35,184 nt of DNA from positions 1-35,184 of the forward strand of contig JAAWGB010000017.1 of NCBI GenBank assembly GCA_022795075.1. The letters are read 5' to 3'. The notes under the pieces were generated by a model that was given only the letters and a program-made list of their open reading frames with translations, made no database searches and had not been told where the DNA came from. This document shows, piece after piece, positions 25,055 through 33,195 of this stretch. Each line of letters begins with the position of its first letter. Within the stretch, counting starts at the first letter, position 1. This DNA is from Clostridia bacterium. Lineage in GTDB: Bacteria > Bacillota > Clostridia > TANB77 > CAG-508. A program made the translations under genes and the position numbers.

Positions 25055-25395
25055 AAAATAAAGCTATAGAGTATATAGGAAAAATAGTTGATGTAAAAGT
25101 AGATAGACCAATAGGAAGTAGTCATCCACAATATCCAAACCATATATATTTAGTAAATTATGGATTTGTTCCAAACACAAAAAGTGGAGATGGGGAAGAA
25201 TTAGACTGCTACATTTTGGGAGAATCCAAACCATTAAAAGAATATAGAGGAAAATGTATAGCAGTTATACACAGATTAAATGACGATGATGACAAATTGA
25301 TTATAGTGCCTAATAATAAAACTTATACAGATAATGAAATAAGATTATTGACAGATTTTCAAGAAAAGTATTATGAAAGTATGATTGTAAGATAA
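25051..25395 (+). CDS. Inorganic pyrophosphatase (short soluble form)
   Basis: The 114-aa protein contains the pyrophosphatase core. IVDVKVDRPIGSSHPQ is followed by VNYGFVPNTKSGDGEELDCYILGES, which matches the YGFVPxTxxxDGDxLD metal-binding pattern. It hydrolyses PPi to phosphate in the cytosol. It is shorter than the classic ~175-aa family I enzyme, but such short forms are common in Firmicutes. ATG 25051 overlaps the stop of the upstream gene, and AGGAAG lies 10 bases before it. A longer in-frame start at 24976 lies inside the upstream gene and is not supported. Confidence 0.85.
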   Translation: MKNKAIEYIGKIVDVKVDRPIGSSHPQYPNHIYLVNYGFVPNTKSGDGEELDCYILGESKPLKEYRGKCIAVIHRLNDDDDKLIIVPNNKTYTDNEIRLLTDFQEKYYESMIVR

Positions 25396-25420
25396 ATAAA
25401 AAAAGAAAACAGGAGAAATT

Positions 25421-26803
25421 ATGTATGATTTAAAAGAAATCGAAAAATATACAAATGGGAAAATAATAAATGGTAATCCCAAAATGCAAATCAAACACTA
25501 TAGCATAGCAAAAGAAAAACATCAAATAGGAGAATTCTACATACCAATAATCTTTCATGAAATAAATCGAGAAGAATTTATTTTAGACTCTGTAAAAGCA
25601 GGCGGAGTAGGATTTTTAATCAGCAAAAATGCAAAAAATCTATATGGAATAATAGAAAAAGCCAAAAAGATCAATCAGGACATAGGAATCATAGAAGTAG
25701 AAGATGTTAACCAAGCCATTTATCAACTGGGACTAGAAAGCAGAAGAAGAAACCAAGAAAAGCCAATTATAGCTGTAACAGGAAGTGTAGGAAAAACAAC
25801 CTTATGTAAGTTACTAGCTAATGTATTAAAAACACAAAATAAAGTATTACACGATTTCAAAAATGAAAATAATAATACAAGATGTCATATAGCATTTACC
25901 TTATTAGAGTTTAATCATTATGACATGGCAGTACTAGAATTGGGAATTAGTCAAAAAGGTGTTATGACTCAAATTACAAAATTAGTAGAACCATCTATTG
26001 CAGTAATCAATTCTATAGGTTCACAACATTTAGACAAACTAGAAAACAAAGAAACCGTCTTAGCAGAAAAATTACATATAACAGATTTTATAAAAGATAA
26101 AAAAATACTATTTGTCAATACTGACAATAACTATTTACAAGACATTGAAAAAACAAATACCTATGAGGTAAGAAAATATAGTACAAAAGAAGCTTATGAC
26201 ATACAAGAAACCAATGGAAAATTAAGTTTTAAAACATCTATATATGAAAAAGGAACCGAATTTAATCTTAATTTATATGGTAGGCATCATATAGCCAATA
26301 TTATTTTAGCCATAAAAATAGGAGAAATCTATCAAATAAGCTATGAAAATATAGTAAAAGCAATTTCTGAGTTTCAGCCAGTAGATGGAAGACTAAAGGT
26401 ATTAAAAAGCAACAAAAGTAATATCCTATTAATAGATGACGCATACAACTTTAGTATAGAAGCCATCCAATTAGGATTAGAAACAGCAAGTAAAATAAAA
26501 AGTAAAAGAAAAATAGCTATAATAGGAGAAATGACAGATTTAGGAGAACAATCCGTAAAAATCCACCAAGAATTAGGAAAATACCTAAAACAATTAAACT
26601 TTGATACCATCTATACAGTAGAAGGAAAATATACCCAATATTTTGAAGGAGATTTTATAAAAAGGTTTGAAAATATAGAAGAAATCATACAAGCCTTGGA
26701 TAAAAACCTAAAAGATGGAGATTTAGTTTATGTAAAAGGAGCCAATTCACAACATTTTAATAAAATTGTTGAATTTATAAAAACTAGCCAAAATTGTGAA
26801 TAA
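25421..26803 (+). CDS. murF: MurF-like UDP-MurNAc-tripeptide D-Ala-D-Ala ligase
   Basis: MurF adds D-Ala-D-Ala to the peptidoglycan precursor using ATP. The N-terminal domain, the P-loop TGSVGKTT (120-127) and the N-loop NENNNTRCHIAFTL fit the Mur ligase family. LELGISQKGVM is the MurF motif, DDAYNFS replaces the usual DxYNANP, and GRLKVL and GEMTDLG follow in order. The length, 460 aa, is normal. Because DDAYNFS differs from the usual motif, a second MurF-like ligase of unknown substrate is possible if a canonical murF exists elsewhere. The gene starts behind AGGAGAA, 25 bp after the pyrophosphatase. Confidence 0.85.
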   Translation: MYDLKEIEKYTNGKIINGNPKMQIKHYSIAKEKHQIGEFYIPIIFHEINREEFILDSVKAGGVGFLISKNAKNLYGIIEKAKKINQDIGIIEVEDVNQAIYQLGLESRRRNQEKPIIAVTGSVGKTTLCKLLANVLKTQNKVLHDFKNENNNTRCHIAFTLLEFNHYDMAVLELGISQKGVMTQITKLVEPSIAVINSIGSQHLDKLENKETVLAEKLHITDFIKDKKILFVNTDNNYLQDIEKTNTYEVRKYSTKEAYDIQETNGKLSFKTSIYEKGTEFNLNLYGRHHIANIILAIKIGEIYQISYENIVKAISEFQPVDGRLKVLKSNKSNILLIDDAYNFSIEAIQLGLETASKIKSKRKIAIIGEMTDLGEQSVKIHQELGKYLKQLNFDTIYTVEGKYTQYFEGDFIKRFENIEEIIQALDKNLKDGDLVYVKGANSQHFNKIVEFIKTSQNCE

Positions 26804-26889
26804 AGAAAAAAATTTAGGTAAATATAGTAAAAAAAGAAAAAATGCCCCAAAGGCTAATCTATGTTAATATTTTAGTTAGGAGAAGAAAA

Positions 26890-27468
26890 ATGAATGATAA
26901 AGAAAAAGAAAAGATGTTAACAGGTCAATTGTATGATGCTACCATTAAAGAATTACAAGAAGCATTAATCCAAGCCAAAGATTTATGTTACGAATACAAT
27001 AAAATAAAGCCTTCTAAAATAGAAGAAAGAAAAGAAATGATGACAAAAATTTTAGGAAAAACAAAGCAAAACTTTTTAATTGAACAACCTTTTTATTGTG
27101 ATAGAGGTTATAATATTGAAATAGGAGAAAATTTTTATGCCAATCACAATTTAGTAATATTAGACGACAATCAAGTAAAATTTGGAGATAATGTATTTAT
27201 TGCACCAAATTGCGGATTTTATACAGCAGGTCATCCAATTGATAGCCAAAAAAGAAACCAAGGTTTAGAATATGCTAAGCCAATTGAAGTAGGAAATGAT
27301 GTGTGGATTGGAGGAAATGTTGTTGTATTGCCAGGGATTAAGATAGGAAATAATTGTGTAATAGGAGCAGGAAGTGTGGTAACCAAAGATATTCCAAGCA
27401 ATAGTGTGGCAGTTGGCAACCCTTGTAAAGTTATTAAAAAGATAGATAGTTACCATTCACTAACTTGA
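26890..27468 (+). CDS. Maltose/galactoside-type hexapeptide O-acetyltransferase
   Basis: The 192-aa protein has the N-terminal helical cap of the family (MLTGQLYDATIKELQEAL), then left-handed beta-helix hexapeptide repeats (IEIGENFYANHN, VWIGGNVVVLPGIKIGNNCVIGAGSVVT). The catalytic His is in the TAGHPID motif. It transfers acetyl from acetyl-CoA to a sugar hydroxyl and normally acts as a trimer. ATG 26890 with AGGAGAAG at 26878-26885 is chosen. An in-frame ATG at 26842 would add an unconserved 16-residue N-terminus. The exact sugar is unknown. Confidence 0.92.
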   Translation: MNDKEKEKMLTGQLYDATIKELQEALIQAKDLCYEYNKIKPSKIEERKEMMTKILGKTKQNFLIEQPFYCDRGYNIEIGENFYANHNLVILDDNQVKFGDNVFIAPNCGFYTAGHPIDSQKRNQGLEYAKPIEVGNDVWIGGNVVVLPGIKIGNNCVIGAGSVVTKDIPSNSVAVGNPCKVIKKIDSYHSLT

Positions 27469-27601
27469 TTTGTTATAAAAAATAGATAAACTTTTCGATT
27501 AAAAAACAGATGTAACAATAGTTCGTAAATCAGATTTTTAAAGGAAAAACATGTGTAGCTATCAAAATAAATAGTAAGTAAGATTAAAGGAAGGGTAAAA
27601 A

Positions 27602-28411
27602 ATGAAGAAGAAAACAATGCAAAGAATTGCCATTAGTATCGTAGCAATCATAATTTTAATAGTAGGAATAATAGGAGGTGCCTACTTAGTATTTGTATAT
27701 TCTAACCAAGATTATTATATTAGCGAAAAAAATATCAATATTCCAATATTTGTTTATCATGATATTGTAAATGAAATGACAGGAGAAGAATACATGCAAA
27801 CAACAAAAGAAAACTTTGAAAAACAAATTTTGGGTTTAAGAAAAATAGGTTATGACTTTATTCGATACGATGATTTAATAGCCTATAGCAAAGGTGAAAA
27901 AAAGTTACATGAAAAATCAATTTTAATAGCCTTTGATGATGGTTGGAAAGGAAATTATGAAATCTTATTTCCCATTCTAAAAAAACACAATATTCCAATA
28001 GCCATTAATATAGTAGACAACAATGTTGGAACAGAAGGAGCCTTGACCTGGGAGCAAATAAAAGAAATGAATGAAAGTGGTTTAGTAGATATTTTTACAC
28101 ATAGTAGGTATCATGAAGATGCCAATACCATAGCAACTAACCAATATGTTCAAGACATTTTATATGCCCACAATCATATTGAAGAAAAGCTTGGAAAAAA
28201 AGTGACAAAAGTATTTACTTATCCATATGGAATAAAAGGAGAAGAAAAAATAGAGGCATTAAAAAAAGAAGGATTTGTACAAAATTTAACAGATAATAAA
28301 ATTAATAAAAGTAAACAATTAGATTTATCAAGATTACATAGAGAATACCCTTTAAATGATTCAGTTGAAAAAATATTATTAAAAATCTTGTACCGTAGTA
28401 TTCGATATTAA
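27602..28411 (+). CDS. Membrane-anchored polysaccharide deacetylase
   Basis: The 269-aa protein has an N-terminal membrane helix (about 9-33) and a NodB-fold catalytic domain outside. VYHDIVNE opens the domain. IAFDDGW supplies the catalytic Asp and metal Asp, and FTHSRYHED matches the HSxxH metal site. FTYPYGIKGEEKIEALKKEGF is typical of the second half. It probably removes acetyl groups from peptidoglycan or another cell-wall glycan. AAGGAAGGG precedes the ATG. addA starts 20 bp downstream. Confidence 0.9.
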   Translation: MKKKTMQRIAISIVAIIILIVGIIGGAYLVFVYSNQDYYISEKNINIPIFVYHDIVNEMTGEEYMQTTKENFEKQILGLRKIGYDFIRYDDLIAYSKGEKKLHEKSILIAFDDGWKGNYEILFPILKKHNIPIAINIVDNNVGTEGALTWEQIKEMNESGLVDIFTHSRYHEDANTIATNQYVQDILYAHNHIEEKLGKKVTKVFTYPYGIKGEEKIEALKKEGFVQNLTDNKINKSKQLDLSRLHREYPLNDSVEKILLKILYRSIRY

Positions 28412-28431
28412 ATAATAGGAGAAACCAATAT

Positions 28432-31400
28432 ATGAGTAAAGTAAAATGGACCAAGGAACAACAAGACGCAATTTATGAAAAAAATAAAAATATATTAGTA
28501 GCAGCAGCAGCGGGAAGTGGAAAAACAGCAGTATTAGTAGAAAGAATTATCAACAAAATATTATATGACAAAATTGATATTGACAAATTATTAGTTGTAA
28601 CATTTACCAATAGTGCAGCTAGTGAAATGAGAGAAAGAGTTTTAAATGCCATTTACAAAGAGCTAGAAGAAAACCCAGAAGATGAAAATTTGCAAAGACA
28701 AATAACCTTATTAAATCAAGCAAGCATTTGTACAATAGATTCTTTTTGTTTAGAAGTGGTAAGAAACAATTTTTACGAATTAGAAAATATATCTCCCAAC
28801 TTTAGAATTGCAGATACAACGGAAATTGAACTGTTAAAGCAAGAAGTAATAGAAGATATATTTGAAGAAAAATATGAAACGCAAGATGAAGATTTTGCCA
28901 AATTAATAAATGTATATACCAGTTACCGAGATGACACTCCTTTAAAAGAAATCGTTTTAAAAATAGACTCTTACATACAAAGTAATCCTTTTCCACAAAA
29001 ATGGTTAGAAGAAAAAATAGAGATGTTTAACTTAGCAACTAAATTAGAAGAAGACTTTCGTCAAACACCATGGGGAAAAATTTTATTACAAGAAGTGGAA
29101 GAAGAATTAATAGATGATATTACGATATTAGAACAATTAGAAAAAGATTTATCTTATGACCTAAGTTTAGAAAAATTTTATCAAACCATAAGAAATGATA
29201 AAGAACAACTACAAAACTTAATAAACAATTTAGATAATTGGGATAAAGCTTATGAAATAGCCAAAACATTAAAATTTGTAACATGGCCAAGACAAAAAAT
29301 AGAATCACAAATAAAAGAAAAAGCCAAAGAAGCAAGAGACGAAGTTAAGAGAAAATTGGCTAAAGTATTAGATAAAATCTTGATTTGTGATTCACGACAG
29401 GCCAATCAAGATATTTATGATATGTATCCTATTTTATTGAAATTACAAGATTTAATTCTTAACTTTCAAAAAGAATTTACTAAACAAAAAAGAGAAAAAA
29501 ACATAGTGGATTTTAGTGATGTAGAGCATTTGGCTTTAACCATTTTACTAGATTCAGAAGAAGTTGCCAAGAAATATCAAAACAAGTTCCAAGAAATAGC
29601 CATTGATGAATACCAAGACAGTAACTTAGTGCAAGAATATATATTAACAGCTATCTCACGAAATAATAATATTTTCATGGTAGGGGATGTAAAACAAAGT
29701 ATTTATAAATTTAGACAAGCCATGCCAGAATTATTTTTGAATAAATATGAAACGTATCAAAAAAAAGAAATAAGAAAACCAGAAGAAGACTTAAAAATCC
29801 AATTATTTAAAAATTTTAGAAGTAAGGAAACAATTTTACAATTTACCAACTTGATTTTTGAAGATATTATGAGCAAAATGTTAGGGGATATTGATTATAA
29901 GGAAGAAGAATTTTTGAATTTAGGAGCCAATTACCCTAAGATGAATCAAAATGAAAAAATTGAAATCAATATAATAGATCCATTATTAGTAGAAGATACG
30001 CCACAAGAAGCGGACAAGCAATTAGAAGAAAAAATAGAGGAAACGACATTAGAAGAAGAGGAAAATATTGCAGATGTAGAATTAGAAGCAAAGTTAGTTG
30101 CAAACAAAATTAAAAAAATGATAGAAAGTAAGTATCAAGTATGGGACAAAAAACAAGAATGTTATCGTGATATTTGCTACAAAGATATGGTTATTTTATT
30201 AAGAAGTACCAGTAAAGTAGCTCCTATTTATGAACAAGAAATCCTAAAATTACAAATGCCAGTGTTTTCAGATAGTTCGCAAGAATACTTAGATTCGATT
30301 GAAATTCAAACCATTATGAGTTTACTAAAAATCATTGACAATCCCATTCAAGATATTCCATTAGTAGCGGTTATGAGGTCAAATATTGGCAAATTTACAG
30401 ATGACGAATTAATTCAAATTCGTTTAGCAGATAAACAAGATAGTTTTTATACATGCTTGCAAAAAGCAAAACTTTGCGTAGATAACGAATTAAAGCAAAA
30501 AATAGAAAACTTTTTAGCATGTTTGAAACAATGGAGAAAAGAGCAAGAATATTTGGCATTAGATGAATTAATATGGAAAATCTATACCGATACAGGGTAT
30601 TATAATTATGTGGGATTAATGCCAAATGGGAGCTTAAGACAAGCCAATTTAAAAGTGTTATTTGAAAGAGCTAAACAATATGAGACAGCAAGTTTTAAGG
30701 GACTTTATCATTTTATTCGTTTTATTGAAAAATTAAGATTAAATAGTGGTGACATGGGATCTGCTAAAATAATTGGAGAAAATGATGACGTAATTAGAAT
30801 TATGAGTATTCATAAAAGTAAAGGTTTAGAATTTCCAATCGTGTTTTTAGCCAGTACAGGAAAACAATTTAATCTAATGGACTTAAATCAAAATATCTTG
30901 TTACATCAAGAATTAGGAATTGGGGCAAAATATATTGATTATGAAAAACAAGTTCAATACGATACTTTGAGCAAAGCTGCTATTCGTAATCAAACACTTA
31001 CAGAAACCTTATCAGAAGAAATGAGAATTTTATATGTTGCCTTAACAAGAGCAAAAGAAAAATTAATTGTTACAGGTATCAAAAAAGATTATGAAAAACA
31101 AAAAGAAAAACTGTTGAAACAAATTGAAAGATATCCAAAACAAGGACAAAAAATCAATTCAATTTTGGTGAAAAAATATATTAAATTTATGGATTGGATG
31201 TTACTAGTGTATTTTTATGAACCGACTAAAATGGAGCAAATTGCCCAATTAAATACTTATACGAAAAAACAAGTTCTAGATTTTTGTGAAAAGGTGGAAG
31301 TAGAAGAAGTTAATATGATACAAAAAATGGAAACGAAAGAACTTTCTTTGGACACAGAAGAATTTAAAAAAATAGTAGAAATTTTAAACCATAAGTATCG

Positions 31401-32040
31401 TTATCAATTGTCTACTAAAATTCCCACCAAATCATCTGTTACTAAAATCAAACAAGCAAAGCAAGAAACAATTGAAATAAATTTTGGTGTTCCGAAATTT
31501 ATGAAAAAAGAAGAAGATACAAAATTAACCGCTAGCCAAAAAGGAACATTACTACATTTATGCTTACAAAAAATAGATGAAAGAAAAGAATATAATTTAG
31601 AAACAATTGGACAATTTATTAACAATTTAGTAGAAAAAGAAATGATTACAACAATTGAGGCTAAAAACATCAATCCAAGTACTATTTTAAAGTTTAGGCA
31701 ATCTAACATTTGGCAAGAACTAAAGCAGGCAAAAGAAATTCAAAAAGAGAAACCATTTTATATTACCATACCTGCTAAAGAAATTTACCAAGAAGATGTG
31801 CTAGAAGATATTTTGGTTCAAGGAATTATTGATTTATATTATATTAATAAAAAAGATGAATTAGTGCTAGTAGATTACAAAACAGATTTTGTATCATCAG
31901 AAAAAGAACTAATCAATCGATATACCAAACAGTTAGAACTATATCAAAAAGCTTTAGAGGAGGCTTTGCAAAAAAAGGTTAGCCGTGTTCTTATTTATTC
32001 AACTTTTTTAGGAAAAGAGTTGGAAGTGTTGAAAAATTAG
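28432..32040 (+). CDS. addA: AddA helicase-nuclease subunit
   Basis: AddA is the motor and nuclease subunit of AddAB, which resects double-strand breaks for RecA. Superfamily 1 helicase motifs appear in order: Walker A AAAAGSGKT (Lys31), motif II IDEYQD (Asp392/Glu393), VGDVKQSIYKFRQA, NFRSKETI, MSIHKSKGLEFPIVF and LYVALTRAKEKL. The C-terminal RecB-type nuclease domain has TLLHLCLQKI and VDYKTD (Asp1148, Lys1150). The length, 1202 aa, is normal. AddB usually lies directly upstream of AddA in Firmicutes; here the neighbour is a polysaccharide deacetylase. AddB must be elsewhere or missing. Confidence 0.95.
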   Translation: MSKVKWTKEQQDAIYEKNKNILVAAAAGSGKTAVLVERIINKILYDKIDIDKLLVVTFTNSAASEMRERVLNAIYKELEENPEDENLQRQITLLNQASICTIDSFCLEVVRNNFYELENISPNFRIADTTEIELLKQEVIEDIFEEKYETQDEDFAKLINVYTSYRDDTPLKEIVLKIDSYIQSNPFPQKWLEEKIEMFNLATKLEEDFRQTPWGKILLQEVEEELIDDITILEQLEKDLSYDLSLEKFYQTIRNDKEQLQNLINNLDNWDKAYEIAKTLKFVTWPRQKIESQIKEKAKEARDEVKRKLAKVLDKILICDSRQANQDIYDMYPILLKLQDLILNFQKEFTKQKREKNIVDFSDVEHLALTILLDSEEVAKKYQNKFQEIAIDEYQDSNLVQEYILTAISRNNNIFMVGDVKQSIYKFRQAMPELFLNKYETYQKKEIRKPEEDLKIQLFKNFRSKETILQFTNLIFEDIMSKMLGDIDYKEEEFLNLGANYPKMNQNEKIEINIIDPLLVEDTPQEADKQLEEKIEETTLEEEENIADVELEAKLVANKIKKMIESKYQVWDKKQECYRDICYKDMVILLRSTSKVAPIYEQEILKLQMPVFSDSSQEYLDSIEIQTIMSLLKIIDNPIQDIPLVAVMRSNIGKFTDDELIQIRLADKQDSFYTCLQKAKLCVDNELKQKIENFLACLKQWRKEQEYLALDELIWKIYTDTGYYNYVGLMPNGSLRQANLKVLFERAKQYETASFKGLYHFIRFIEKLRLNSGDMGSAKIIGENDDVIRIMSIHKSKGLEFPIVFLASTGKQFNLMDLNQNILLHQELGIGAKYIDYEKQVQYDTLSKAAIRNQTLTETLSEEMRILYVALTRAKEKLIVTGIKKDYEKQKEKLLKQIERYPKQGQKINSILVKKYIKFMDWMLLVYFYEPTKMEQIAQLNTYTKKQVLDFCEKVEVEEVNMIQKMETKELSLDTEEFKKIVEILNHKYRYQLSTKIPTKSSVTKIKQAKQETIEINFGVPKFMKKEEDTKLTASQKGTLLHLCLQKIDERKEYNLETIGQFINNLVEKEMITTIEAKNINPSTILKFRQSNIWQELKQAKEIQKEKPFYITIPAKEIYQEDVLEDILVQGIIDLYYINKKDELVLVDYKTDFVSSEKELINRYTKQLELYQKALEEALQKKVSRVLIYSTFLGKELEVLKN

Positions 32041-32057
32041 GAAAAATCTGCTATAAT
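32029..32057 (+). promoter_or_regulatory. Promoter at the end of addA
   Basis: TTGAAA (32029-32034), inside the last codons of addA, and TATAAT (32052-32057) are spaced exactly 17 bp. It drives the small membrane protein gene at 32113. Confidence 0.7.
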
Positions 32058-32112
32058 AGTATTGGTTTAAAATAATTTGAAATAAATCATATAAACTGGG
32101 GGATGGAAAGAT

Positions 32113-32580
32113 ATGAGTACCATGCAAAAAATAATACTATGGATAGCAATTTTAATAGGCGTTTTTATACTTTCTGATTTTTTAATTAATGTAGGAATTA
32201 ATTCTACTTACCAAGATATTCAAAGAGATGATAATCATTCACAAGTTATTGTCTATCAAGCAGATGCCACTTATGTAAATGGAAGAATTAGAGGTCTTAT
32301 TAAAGGAGCAGAAAAATCACAAGGTAAGTATTTGAAAGTGGAGTTGTATTCAAAAAGAGATGTGTTGGTAGGTAGAAATTATATCCAGATGCAGGATTTG
32401 AAAAAAGAAGATACACAACCCTTTGAGTTACTCTTTCGAGCAAAGGATGTAGCATCTTATAAAATCAGTATGGTAGATGAAAAAGAACCAGGTGACGAAA
32501 TTGAAGTTTTACCAAGAGAATGGACACAACCTGAGGTTGTATTGGGAACCATTATGGCATTTTTAATTTTTTGGGGATAA
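32113..32580 (+). CDS. Small membrane protein with FxLYD-like domain
   Basis: The 155-aa protein has an N-terminal membrane helix (about 6-27) and a hydrophobic C-terminal stretch (about 143-155, VVLGTIMAFLIFW). Between them is a beta-rich external domain: TYVNGRIRGLIKGAEKSQGKYLKVELYSKRDVLVGRNY and FELLFRAKDVASYKIS. This spacing resembles FxLYD-type immunoglobulin-like domains found on Gram-positive surfaces. Function unknown. GGGGGAT lies upstream of the ATG. Confidence 0.75.
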   Translation: MSTMQKIILWIAILIGVFILSDFLINVGINSTYQDIQRDDNHSQVIVYQADATYVNGRIRGLIKGAEKSQGKYLKVELYSKRDVLVGRNYIQMQDLKKEDTQPFELLFRAKDVASYKISMVDEKEPGDEIEVLPREWTQPEVVLGTIMAFLIFWG

Positions 32581-32595
32581 TAAAAAAGACAATTA

Positions 32596-32636
32596 GGAAA
32601 TAGAAGGAATTTTTTTCTATTTCTTCTTTTTTTTTC
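32596..32636 (+). terminator. Terminator after the small membrane protein gene
   Basis: GAAATAGAA (32597-32605) pairs with TTCTATTTC (32615-32623), followed by a long T-rich tract. Confidence 0.8.
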
Positions 32637-32649
32637 AGTTTTTAAAGTT

Positions 32650-32678
32650 TTGACTTTTTATGTCGAATATAGTATAAT
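32650..32678 (+). promoter_or_regulatory. Promoter of the BspA-type gene
   Basis: TTGACT (32650-32655) and TATAAT (32673-32678) are spaced 17 bp. TGTCGAA (32661-32667), the Spo0A box core, lies in the spacer. There it would be positioned to repress, though a chance match is possible. The leader to 32772 holds a good SD (AGGGAGG) but no recognised riboswitch. Confidence 0.65.
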
Positions 32679-32772
32679 AAATTTACTTAGGTGTTGATAT
32701 CCTCTTGTTAGTTACATGAAGACATGGGACAGCCTTAAGGAAAAATAATAATTTAGGGAGGAAAAAATAAAA

Positions 32773-33150
32773 ATGGAAATCTCTACTGTAAAAGAGGGAA
32801 AACTGATAATTAAGGAGGGGGTAACCGCAATAGGAGAACGCGTGTTTGAAGGTGAAGAGATGCAAGAGATTGAATTTCCGAGAAGCCTGAAGTTAATCGG
32901 TTTTTCTGCTTTTGCTAATTGCAAAAATTTAAAAGAAGTAATAATTCCTGATGGTGTTACCCATATTGGTAGTGAGGCTTTTCGAGATTGTAAAAATTTA
33001 GAGAGTGTTTCAATCCCAACAACAGTGGAAAAAATAGAAAACGTTTTTTGTAATTGTCCTAACCTGCGGAAGGTTGTAGCACCTCGTCATTTAATCTCAA
33101 AGATTGCAATGGAAACAAGTATTGAAGTTTTACTATTTATGAAGGAATAA
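32773..33150 (+). CDS. BspA-type leucine-rich repeat protein (short, foreign-looking)
   Basis: The 125-aa protein consists of about four BspA-type (LRR_5) repeats: GVTAIGERVFEGEEMQEIEFP, LKLIGFSAFANCKNLKEVIIP, VTHIGSEAFRDCKNLESVSIP and TVEKIENVFCNCPNLRKVVAP. It has no signal peptide or anchor. Codon use differs from the neighbours: it uses CGC, CTG, CCG and ACC more freely, and has the only in-frame CGG (33067, Arg in NLRKV) that is not at a frame break. Skipping that C would end the protein at once. The gene therefore probably arrived by transfer from a higher-GC relative. It has its own promoter and a GC-rich hairpin at its end. Confidence 0.8.
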   Translation: MEISTVKEGKLIIKEGVTAIGERVFEGEEMQEIEFPRSLKLIGFSAFANCKNLKEVIIPDGVTHIGSEAFRDCKNLESVSIPTTVEKIENVFCNCPNLRKVVAPRHLISKIAMETSIEVLLFMKE

Positions 33151-33162
33151 AAGAGAAGCCAT

Positions 33163-33188
33163 CCCTCAGCCAGCTATATGGCTGGGGG
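33163..33188. terminator. GC-rich hairpin between convergent genes
   Basis: CCCTCAGCCA (33163-33172) pairs with TGGCTGGGGG (33179-33188), with one wobble and a 6-nt loop. It is unusually GC-rich for this genome and sits between the converging BspA-type and rqcH genes. The T run is poor, so termination efficiency is uncertain. Confidence 0.6.
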
Positions 33189-33195
33189 CAATGTT

